The notes below the pieces were generated by a model. It did not search any database, was not told the origin of the DNA, and saw only the letters and a program-made list of their open reading frames with translations. A stretch of 5,094 nt of DNA from NCBI GenBank assembly GCA_003488965.1, contig DNJW01000004.1:1-5094 (forward strand), read 5' to 3'. The first letter of the stretch is position 1, and every line of letters begins with the position of its first letter. A program made the translations under genes and the position numbers. This document shows positions 1 to 5,094 of the stretch, in pieces. This DNA comes from Lachnospiraceae bacterium (GTDB lineage Bacteria; Bacillota; Clostridia; Lachnospirales; Lachnospiraceae).

Positions 1-1440
1 CAACACCGTTTTACCTTTCTTTAATCCATACTTTATAAATATAGAATCAGCATTTTCCTGCTCAAATTTGAAATGAGTAATCTTCGTATTTTTTTCAAAT
101 ACCATTTTCTGAAAAAGCGTATGCATATCAATATTCTTGTATCCTTCAATCCCAGCAATTCTTTTCTGATCTATATTGCAATTATCCGAAAAAACATTTA
201 ATCTTTCAAACCCTATCATTCTCACAAAAGCAAGTAGCTTCCACGCTTCCTCCATCGGATAGACTAAAGCATTCATTCCGAATAGTTCCGCTACCTTTTT
301 TTCACTGTGTTTCGGAACAGTAAGAATAACTTTTTCCTTCCCAAGCCTTTGCATGATATGGCTGATGTATCCTCCTAACAGAAAGATATCTCCGGTTCCC
401 GTATGAGGACGAACAAGAATACATTCCGTCGGATAAGTCCGTCGAATCTCCTCATAAATCCTTTTCCCTTCCAGAATCCTGTTTTCCAATATATAGCATT
501 CCGATGCTTCGGATAAATCGGCTCCCAGTCGCTCCGAAAAGAGAACAAAAAAATGATTTCCTCTTCTATATCCTAATTCCATAAGCTGGGCAATCATCTC
601 TTGGTAACGTCTTGAACAAATCAGCACTTTTAAATCTGCATTTTCTCGATTCGAAATTTCAATTGGATTTAGCACAGGTAACCCGGCCACGGATTTGCCC
701 CATTTTCTGGAATCATTATCCAAATATGCCACTATGTGATATCCCTTTAACTGCTCCCTGGCAGATTGTGCCGTCTTCGTAAGCCCAAACAACATGATTC
801 GATCACTTGGAGATATTTTTCCTTCACAAACCAATGGGAAAAGCGCTTGTTTCACAATGTAATCCAATTGTCCAACAGCCTCGGATGCGTGCGGTACTTC
901 CTCCCATACTTCAAACCACGGTATACGCTTTATTTGTTGAATTGGCATTTCTCTTTCTTTCAACAGTTCCTCTTCAGAAGGCACACTTTCCAATCCCATC
1001 ACAACACGTGCTATAATATCGGTCTTTGTAACCGTCTTCCCATCGGCTATACGGAATACATCATGATCGCCGGAAAGCCTGAAAGAATTCACAATCATAT
1101 ACTGTTCCAGATTGCACAGATTATACAGCCATTCCAGAGCTTCTGATTCTTTTGGGCTGCACCCAACAAATGAGTATGGAACCTTCGCATAATTTTCTAC
1201 AATTTTCTCAGTACCTTTAGCAGAGGATACAATAATAAAATAGTCAACCTTATTTTTCTCTTGATAAGTCTTTAAAAAGCGCAAAGTATCACGGTTGATT
1301 TCTTCGTCATGAGATACAAGCAGCACAATTACATTCTTTGTCCCTACTGCATACTCTCTGAATATCTCTCTGCAATACGCCATTGCATACCGAAATTTTT
1401 CTATCCCTAATGCCACTGCATTTTCATATTCCTGATTCAT
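1..1440 (-). CDS. Large multidomain protein, Rossmann-like middle and GT9-like C-terminal part (3' partial)
   Basis: The minus strand is open for 480 codons from an ATG at 1440 to the window edge, with no stop, so the C-terminus is missing. I do not recognise the first ~180 residues. They contain an alpha/beta-looking stretch (NVIVLLVSHDEEI at 36-48, DYFIIVSS at 66-73). Residues ~213-300 look like a Rossmann-type domain: RIMLFGLTKTA (214-224), VAYLDNDSRKWG (237-248), then LKVLICSRRYQEMIAQLMELG (270-290 region). The usual GxGxxG loop is degenerate here (GLTKTA), so nucleotide binding is uncertain. Residues ~340-480 resemble the start of a GT-B, heptosyltransferase-like fold: ILVRPHTGTGDIFLLGGYI, KVILTVPKH and, at the edge, a YGLKKGKTVL strand. 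A role in surface-glycan assembly is inferred from this and from the neighbouring glycosyltransferases. An in-frame TAA at 1486-1488 limits the start; ATG 1440 is the first ATG after it. The gene is separated from the upstream glycosyltransferase by a terminator-like hairpin. The reading frame is near certain and the function is weak. Confidence 0.85.
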   Translation of the reverse strand, partial: MNQEYENAVALGIEKFRYAMAYCREIFREYAVGTKNVIVLLVSHDEEINRDTLRFLKTYQEKNKVDYFIIVSSAKGTEKIVENYAKVPYSFVGCSPKESEALEWLYNLCNLEQYMIVNSFRLSGDHDVFRIADGKTVTKTDIIARVVMGLESVPSEEELLKEREMPIQQIKRIPWFEVWEEVPHASEAVGQLDYIVKQALFPLVCEGKISPSDRIMLFGLTKTAQSAREQLKGYHIVAYLDNDSRKWGKSVAGLPVLNPIEISNRENADLKVLICSRRYQEMIAQLMELGYRRGNHFFVLFSERLGADLSEASECYILENRILEGKRIYEEIRRTYPTECILVRPHTGTGDIFLLGGYISHIMQRLGKEKVILTVPKHSEKKVAELFGMNALVYPMEEAWKLLAFVRMIGFERLNVFSDNCNIDQKRIAGIEGYKNIDMHTLFQKMVFEKNTKITHFKFEQENADSIFIKYGLKKGKTVL

Positions 1441-1452
1441 CCGCCCCAGTGA

Positions 1453-1457
1453 CCTCC
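1453..1457 (-). promoter_or_regulatory. Shine-Dalgarno GGAGG for the left-hand CDS, long spacing
   Basis: GGAGG on the minus strand lies 12 bases before the ATG at 1440. That is longer than the optimum, but no other ATG lies between the upstream in-frame TAA and this one. The next in-frame ATG is codon 20, so this site supports ATG 1440 as the start. Confidence 0.5.
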
Positions 1458-1562
1458 AGCCCTGTATTTCCTCTAACTGACATTTTTAATCATTCAGCTA
1501 TACTTGTGAGTGCAATCATTCGCTTTGTTATCCTTTATTGCTGAAGCGCTCACTTGTTATAC

Positions 1563-1592
1563 ATTTTATCGGGCCAATGTATTTGTCCACAA
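1563..1592 (-). promoter_or_regulatory. Possible weak sigma-A-type promoter for the left-hand CDS
   Basis: On the minus strand TTGTGG (1587-1592) and TAAAAT (1563-1568) are 18 bases apart, about 125 bases before the ATG at 1440. The -10 matches consensus at five of six positions, but the -35 only at three. It lies just downstream of the hairpin at 1597-1622, where a new promoter would be needed if that hairpin ends the upstream transcript. This is weak evidence. Confidence 0.22.
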
Positions 1593-1596
1593 GGAT

Positions 1597-1622
1597 AAAT
1601 AACCATGCAAGCATGGCTATTT
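1597..1622 (-). terminator. Terminator-like hairpin after the GT4 gene
   Basis: The minus-strand RNA would fold into an 11-bp stem with a CUUG tetraloop. The core arms are CCATG and CATGG, extended by A/U pairs to AAATAG and UUAUUU with one G-U wobble. The descending arm is U-rich (UUAUUUAU), but there is no long U tract beyond it, so termination may be partial. The G-U pair becomes A-C on the plus strand, so the fold fits minus-strand transcription better. It lies 75-110 bases after the apparent end of the glycosyltransferase gene. Confidence 0.45.
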
Positions 1623-1681
1623 TCGCATTGCTTAGTTATCTTTCTTATCACCAGAAAAATTCTATTATGCCAGTCAACTGC

Positions 1682-1735
1682 TTATGTCGACTCGACATAT
1701 TCAAAATCCGCGCCAATTATTTTTAACACTTCCTT
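1682..1735 (-). pseudogene. Probable out-of-frame C-terminal tail of the GT4 gene
   Basis: Directly after the TAA of the family 4 glycosyltransferase gene, the frame shifted by one base stays open for 17 codons and then stops at TAA 1682-1684. It reads KEVLKIIGADFEYVEST. The shift point is a run of six T on the minus strand (1736-1741); with five T, the end NNQIF would continue without a break into this tail. It looks like an ordinary C-terminal helix plus strand. Possible causes are a real one-base insertion, a sequencing error in the homopolymer, or frameshifting at UUU UAA. A chance open stretch of 17 codons remains possible. Confidence 0.5.
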
Positions 1736-3185
1736 AAAAAATCTGGTTGTTTATTCTGTCATAAAACAGTAACTGCGCCAGATTTATCCCCTCTCCCACC
1801 AGGCATAACGCTGCTTCCAAAACAGCTCTTTTGTCCTGTATAGAAAGGATAAAAATGCCGTCTGCATAATTCCTTGCCGCTTCTTTCGGAGAAATAATAG
1901 GGCATCCCAGACTTGCGTCATAATTTCCTGCTTTATAAGAATCACATAACACCAACCCCTCTTCCCCACAGTTCTTCTTCAGTTCCGCATACAACCTTGT
2001 CCCTGCAGCTCCCGCTCCATACACCACATACTTTTTTTGTTTCCCTGCCAGGCGCTCTATCTGCCATGACAAATCATAGGACAACGTAAATTGATATTTA
2101 TCATCGTTTTTTATTTCTGAAATGTCGTTGTCACTCATACACAATCCGTTCACAATATTGCCCAGAACTTCCATGTACTGTCTTTCAAGTGTCTCCGGTA
2201 GAAGTTGTTTCAGACGGACATGCTGTCCTGCCATAATGCTCTGTCTGTAAACTTTGTCTGCCATAACCCTATTCATAACCCCTGCAACTGTCTTTGGTTC
2301 CCTACTGTCCAGCAACACTCCGCATCCCGCCAGTGTATCCGGAACAGCTGTACTTGCATGTGCAATGATTGGCACCTCGAAATACATTGCCTCCACCAAG
2401 GGAATACAGAATCCCTCATGTGCGCTCATACATAAATACATATCCGCAATATGATAATACGCCAGATATTCCGCAAACGCCACATGTCCCGTAAATATCA
2501 CATCCTCCGCTACCCCAAGCTTCTCCGCATAGGAAAGAAGTGAGTAGTAATAATTCCCTCCGCTGATGCTTCCCACCAAAAACAATTTCGCATTTTTTTC
2601 ATACAACTCTTTATAAGCCGCAAATGCCGCAATAATATCATCTTGTTTTTTATTCGGATAAACCCTTCCCGTAAACAGAATGTTAACCGAATTTCCTCGG
2701 TATTTGCGTATGATTTCTCCCGAAGGTTCCGCTGAGAAATGGCTGAACCTAATCAATATAGGTAGCACGAACACTTTCTCTGCTTTCCATCCCAGCCTGA
2801 CCAGGCAATCTTTACTGTATGCCGAAAATGTAATTGCCGCATCGAAAAAATCTGCTGTTTTTGCTGTGTCATACCATCCTGCGGAAGCCTCTATCCGCGT
2901 TTTCTCATCTGTTCCTTCCAAAAGCCCCGGCAAAGTAATATTATGAAAAACTAAAACTTTTCTGCATTTTAAATGTTTCACCACAGGATCCGCAAGCAAC
3001 GCCAAATGGTAAAAAACAATAGTATCCCTTCCAAATAATTCTGAATCAACATCCATGTATCCCAACCGTCTGTTGCATATCAGTGTTTCATAACGGTTTT
3101 TCTTCAGAAGTTCGTCTATAACGGCGACCACATTACCGACACCGTCACCCTTTTTGCATCCGCTTACAACCTGCACAATTTTCAT
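1734..3185 (-). CDS. Family 4 glycosyltransferase with C-terminal Rossmann-like domain
   Basis: A 483-residue protein. Residues 1-~345 form a GT-B glycosyltransferase of family 4, which transfers a sugar from a nucleotide-sugar donor with retention of configuration. Visible motifs are the N-terminal strand and glycine loop (MKIVQVVSGCKKGDGVGN, 1-18), an FHN strand end at 80-82, the donor-domain opening FTGRVYPNKKQDDII (171-185), FTGHV (231-235), and the EGFCIPLVEAM signature (257-267) whose two glutamates, E257 and E265, form the E-x7-E pair. A linker at ~346-384 leads to a second domain with KYVVYGAGAAGTRLYAEL (385-402), an aspartate in LCDSYKAG (413-420), GCPIISPKEA and a GIFILSIQDK strand. 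There is no signal peptide or clear membrane segment, so it probably acts in the cytoplasm at the membrane face in polysaccharide repeat-unit assembly. The ATG is preceded by GGAGG at 10 bases. The C-terminus probably lost 17 residues by a frameshift in a T run. The acceptor and the sugar cannot be told. Confidence 0.93.
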   Translation of the reverse strand: MKIVQVVSGCKKGDGVGNVVAVIDELLKKNRYETLICNRRLGYMDVDSELFGRDTIVFYHLALLADPVVKHLKCRKVLVFHNITLPGLLEGTDEKTRIEASAGWYDTAKTADFFDAAITFSAYSKDCLVRLGWKAEKVFVLPILIRFSHFSAEPSGEIIRKYRGNSVNILFTGRVYPNKKQDDIIAAFAAYKELYEKNAKLFLVGSISGGNYYYSLLSYAEKLGVAEDVIFTGHVAFAEYLAYYHIADMYLCMSAHEGFCIPLVEAMYFEVPIIAHASTAVPDTLAGCGVLLDSREPKTVAGVMNRVMADKVYRQSIMAGQHVRLKQLLPETLERQYMEVLGNIVNGLCMSDNDISEIKNDDKYQFTLSYDLSWQIERLAGKQKKYVVYGAGAAGTRLYAELKKNCGEEGLVLCDSYKAGNYDASLGCPIISPKEAARNYADGIFILSIQDKRAVLEAALCLVGEGINLAQLLFYDRINNQIF

Positions 3186-3190
3186 TCCGG

Positions 3191-3283
3191 CTATTCCTCC
3201 ATACCGTTTCGTTTTTGGATAACAATTGCGAAAGAAATTGCAATATACTCATCCAAGACATCCGCAACCCCAACTCCATACAT
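3191..3283 (-). CDS. Possible 30-codon ORF or gene remnant between the two glycosyltransferase genes
   Basis: From ATG 3283 to TAG 3191, the minus strand encodes 30 residues, beginning MYGVGVADVLDEYIA and ending QKRNGMEE. The middle is hydrophobic (ISFAIVI). Its stop is a few bases from the Shine-Dalgarno of the next gene, and its last codons overlap it, which would allow translational coupling. The ribosome binding site is weak (AGGTG at 13 bases). It could equally be the eroded end of an older gene or a chance ORF. A 13-codon ORF (3249-3290) with a better-placed AGGTG overlaps it in another frame. No function can be given. Confidence 0.2.
   Translation of the reverse strand: MYGVGVADVLDEYIAISFAIVIQKRNGMEE
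3196..3200 (-). promoter_or_regulatory. Shine-Dalgarno GGAGG of the GT4 gene
   Basis: A perfect GGAGG on the minus strand, 10 bases before ATG 3185. No in-frame ATG lies between this start and an upstream in-frame TGA, so it fixes the start of the GT4 gene. Confidence 0.75.
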
Positions 3284-3303
3284 TTTCCATAATCACACCT
3301 CGC

Positions 3304-4446
3304 TTATATCAGCCCCTGATTGTATTCTGCCAAAATATCTTCCAGTGATACCACTACATAATCTCCTTTTTCTCGTCTAATCTGTTCTCGGATATCCCTG
3401 TACGCATAAAATGGTGTTACCACAATACAGTCTACCGGCTTCCAGCAATCCTCCCACGAAATAATGTCTATTTCTCCTCCTTTTATATTCCGGTCTATTA
3501 TATAAGGCACATCCATTCCATATCTAAGCAGTTCCGTCCGTAAAATTTTCCCTAGCTTTCCGAAACCATATATTGCAACACGATGATAACCACGGTGCCT
3601 GAAATAGTCCATCGGATTCCACCCATTAATTACCGCCTGAAGCCACCAACTCAGCGCCTCCATTATTTTATGTATTTTCTCAATAGATGCTTTCTGACTC
3701 CTTATCATTTCTTGGTATTCTTCTCTATCATGTTCTTTCGTTAGAACTTCACTCGTCAGGAACTCCACCACTTCCTTTTCGTTCTCATCCACTCTGTCAT
3801 CATAGAGCATCCTTACGGCAAGTCCTTCTTTCTCAAAGCAGTACCTGTCCGCTGATGATATACCGTTCAAATCATAATATGTTATCACAACAGGATTACA
3901 CCAGAATCTTTTACCCGCTCTACGGCATCTATAGAAAAAATCATAATCCATCCTAATTTTGAAATTTTCATTAAACAGACCAACTTCCTCAAAGACACTC
4001 CTTCTGACAAAAGTTCCCTGATGCGGTATCAAGGACTTTTCCCAACACACTTTTCCTTTCTCTTCATTCTCCGGGAATTTATGGTTTACTATATTGGCCA
4101 CAGCATATGTATAAATATCCGCTTTATACTCTGCCATATCATCCGCTACGCTTTCCAATACATCGCCGTTTACAAAATAATCTCCACTGTTCAGAAAAAA
4201 TAGCGCATCACCCGCAGAAATCTTTATTCCCTTATTGAAAGCATCACTGATTCCCTTGTCAGGTTCACTGATAATTTTCACTTTAGGAGCTAAATAGGAA
4301 TATGCTATATCCGCCGTCCCGTCACCCGAGGCTCCGTCTATGACGATATATTCATAATCATCATACTTCTGCTGTAATACCGACTCCATAGTACGTCGTA
4401 TACTCTCGCTCGCATTTTTGCATATTGTAATAATGGAAAATCTCAT
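3304..4446 (-). CDS. Family 2 glycosyltransferase (WcaE-like) with C-terminal Rossmann-like domain
   Basis: A 380-residue protein. Residues 1-~215 are a GT-A, family 2 glycosyltransferase (inverting, metal dependent). Visible motifs are FSIITICKNASESI (3-16), the nucleotide-binding DGASGDGT (37-44), SEPDKGISDAFNKG (60-73), the metal-site equivalent NSGD (86-89), HQGTFVRRSVF (142-152), MDYDFF (166-171, catalytic region) and NGISS (194-198). SEPDKGISDAFNKG followed by FLNSGD resembles WcaE-type capsule/colanic-acid transferases. Residues ~216-285 form a charged helical linker. Residues ~288-370 are a Rossmann-like domain: RVAIYGFGKLGKILRTELL (289-307), PYIIDRNIKGG, IISWEDC and a DCIVVTPFYAYRDIREQI segment. 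There is no signal peptide or membrane span, so it is a cytoplasmic enzyme of polysaccharide repeat-unit assembly. The start has AGAGG at 7 bases. It is 118 bases ahead of the GT4 gene and probably in the same transcript. The donor and acceptor are unknown. Confidence 0.94.
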   Translation of the reverse strand: MRFSIITICKNASESIRRTMESVLQQKYDDYEYIVIDGASGDGTADIAYSYLAPKVKIISEPDKGISDAFNKGIKISAGDALFFLNSGDYFVNGDVLESVADDMAEYKADIYTYAVANIVNHKFPENEEKGKVCWEKSLIPHQGTFVRRSVFEEVGLFNENFKIRMDYDFFYRCRRAGKRFWCNPVVITYYDLNGISSADRYCFEKEGLAVRMLYDDRVDENEKEVVEFLTSEVLTKEHDREEYQEMIRSQKASIEKIHKIMEALSWWLQAVINGWNPMDYFRHRGYHRVAIYGFGKLGKILRTELLRYGMDVPYIIDRNIKGGEIDIISWEDCWKPVDCIVVTPFYAYRDIREQIRREKGDYVVVSLEDILAEYNQGLI

Positions 4447-4453
4447 GTTCTAT

Positions 4454-4458
4454 CCTCT
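4454..4458 (-). promoter_or_regulatory. Shine-Dalgarno AGAGG of the GT2 gene
   Basis: AGAGG on the minus strand, 7 bases before ATG 4446, an optimal spacing. It supports this start, and the N-terminal strand of the GT-A fold begins at residue 3, as expected for the family. Confidence 0.7.
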
Positions 4459-4469
4459 TTATACTCATC

Positions 4470-4997
4470 CTACTTCATTTCCCATAAAACCGGTTCGGCC
4501 TCTGCAGCCTTTTTCAGCATTCTCCTTCTATTCTCATCAAGCCATCCAGCATTATGCTAATGGATTCCTACTCTCGTAGCTTGGTTTTCCTGTAGTGCAT
4601 GGGTGCCTCAACATACAATGTAATCATTTGACAGAAATACCTTATCATCCTTAATCCGTGATTCATGGCATATCCCGATTCCATGCCACCCAAACACCCT
4701 GTTGAGTCTTTTCGGCTGAGGCATATGTCTACAGGAATAATCCGTCTTACGCCTATCATACATCATGCGCTGGAGCGAATAGCACTCTATGTCATCCTGA
4801 AACCGTAGGCTTTCCAACTGTGCGTATATATTTTCCTGATATGCCATACTCATGGCAATCAATATTACATAACTTTCACTTTTTTCAGCCATTCCAAACT
4901 TCTCGCCATCAGCTTTTTTCCTAGAGGGGCTATCATAAACAGACTCTACCTTTATGCCCGACCTAACATTATTTCTAAACTGGTGAAAATACCCAAT
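4470..4997 (-). pseudogene. Decayed gene: Rossmann-like domain fragment plus unidentified tail
   Basis: One minus-strand frame reads as protein from 4997 to a TAG at 4470, but is broken by a TGA at 4608-4610 and a TAG at 4557-4559, and has no good start (the ATG at 4892 has only a weak ribosome binding site and falls inside the domain). The 129 codons before the first stop include FHQFRNN, IKVESVYDSPSRKKADGEKF and YVILIAMSMAYQENIYAQLE, which match the second half of the Rossmann-like domain fused to both intact glycosyltransferases here. After it come HGIGICHESRIKDDKVFLSND, not recognised, then 16 codons, then 28 codons ending LKKAAEAEPVLWEMK. The glycine-loop half of the domain and any catalytic domain are missing, so it appears truncated at its 5' side by a deletion or recombination that joined it to the methyltransferase-like gene. 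An overlapping frame (4568-4759) may carry a shifted part of the same gene. Confidence 0.7.
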
Positions 4998-5094
4998 TTA
5001 TAGCATCCACTCTTTCATATGCATATCCCATATTAAGCAATATATCTCTTGTTTCCTGAAATACATCCGGAAAAGACTCTATCATAATATATGG
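4975..5094 (-). CDS. C-terminal end of a probable FkbM-type methyltransferase (5' partial)
   Basis: The minus strand is open from the window edge for 39 codons to TAG 4975-4977. It begins PYIMIESFPDVFQETRDILL and continues NMGYAYERVDAINWVFSPV. A strand with IMIE, a helix, a GY turn and a closing strand with NWVF is the usual end of FkbM-family SAM-dependent methyltransferases. SAM-binding residues would lie upstream, outside the window. In a polysaccharide locus, such an enzyme would O-methylate a sugar or a related group. The stop overlaps the decayed frame downstream by 23 bases, so this end may itself be altered by the junction. A different alpha/beta enzyme is possible; only 39 residues are visible. 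Confidence 0.5.
   Translation of the reverse strand, partial: PYIMIESFPDVFQETRDILLNMGYAYERVDAINWVFSPV

Larger units (their letters stand above)
1441..1681. other. Intergenic spacer between the GT4 gene and the left-hand CDS
   Basis: About 241 bases with no convincing gene. It holds a terminator-like hairpin, a weak promoter-like pair of hexamers and the Shine-Dalgarno of the left-hand CDS. A plus-strand ORF of 62 codons (1538-1726) lies here, but it has no recognisable motif and no good ribosome binding site. Nothing else is supported. Confidence 0.6.

Noticed and set aside
766..1146. 126-codon plus-strand ORF
   Set aside because: It lies wholly inside the long open minus-strand frame, has no ribosome binding site or recognisable motif, and its composition (many F, H, Q, Y) is typical of an antisense shadow.
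1542..1552. Near-palindrome TGAAGCGCTCA as an operator
   Set aside because: It is short, has no second copy in the window and has no clear placement relative to a convincing promoter.
1538..1726. 62-codon plus-strand ORF in the spacer
   Set aside because: It crosses the minus-strand hairpin and the out-of-frame tail of the GT4 gene, has no clear Shine-Dalgarno and no motif.
2205..2946. Plus-strand ORFs opposite the GT4 gene (2205-2435, 2254-2454, 2680-2946)
   Set aside because: They are antisense to a clear glycosyltransferase with all its motifs and are rich in C, H and S as shadows are.
3687..4203. Plus-strand ORFs opposite the GT2 gene (3687-3956, 4021-4203)
   Set aside because: They are antisense to conserved GT-A motifs and show no protein features of their own.
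4608..4892. 94-codon minus-strand ORF as an intact small gene
   Set aside because: Its ATG falls inside a domain that is readable upstream to 4997, and gene-like sequence continues in the same frame after its stop, so it is part of a broken gene.
1..5094. CRISPR array, tRNA, insertion sequence or toxin-antitoxin pair
   Set aside because: I saw no regularly spaced repeats, no tRNA-like cloverleaf, no transposase motifs or terminal inverted repeats, and no paired small genes.

Overview
This 5.1 kb window is a piece of a surface-polysaccharide (capsule or exopolysaccharide) biosynthesis locus. Every gene I can support reads on the minus strand, so transcription runs from the right edge towards the left edge. 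The moderate GC content, strong GGAGG/AGAGG ribosome binding sites and the style of the proteins suggest a Firmicute, most likely a gut Clostridia/Lachnospiraceae-type organism. That placement is inference from style and was not tested by any search.

In transcription order: (1) positions 5094 to 4975 hold the last 39 codons of a CDS entering from the right, which looks like the end of an FkbM-type methyltransferase. (2) Positions 4997 to 4470 are a decayed reading frame with two in-frame stops and no proper start; its readable part is a piece of a Rossmann-like domain. (3) Positions 4446 to 3304 encode an intact family 2 glycosyltransferase with a C-terminal Rossmann-like domain. (4) A 118-base spacer contains a possible 30-codon ORF. 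(5) Positions 3185 to 1734 encode a family 4 glycosyltransferase, again with a C-terminal Rossmann-like domain; its reading frame probably lost its last 17 codons through a one-base insertion in a run of six T. (6) A 241-base spacer carries a terminator-like hairpin and perhaps a weak promoter. (7) Positions 1440 to 1 encode the first 480 residues of a large multidomain protein that continues past the left edge. Its middle is the same kind of Rossmann-like domain, and its C-terminal part resembles the start of a GT-B, heptosyltransferase-like (GT9-like) domain.

The glycosyltransferases probably add successive sugars to a lipid-linked repeat unit at the cytoplasmic face of the membrane, and the methyltransferase-like protein would decorate it. 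The most striking feature is that one type of small nucleotide-binding-like domain (roughly YGxGxxG, then a D about 25 residues on, then a V-I-I/L-I strand, then a helix of the type I-x-x-x-L) appears in four different contexts. The right part of the window looks recombined and eroded, as accessory polysaccharide loci often are.
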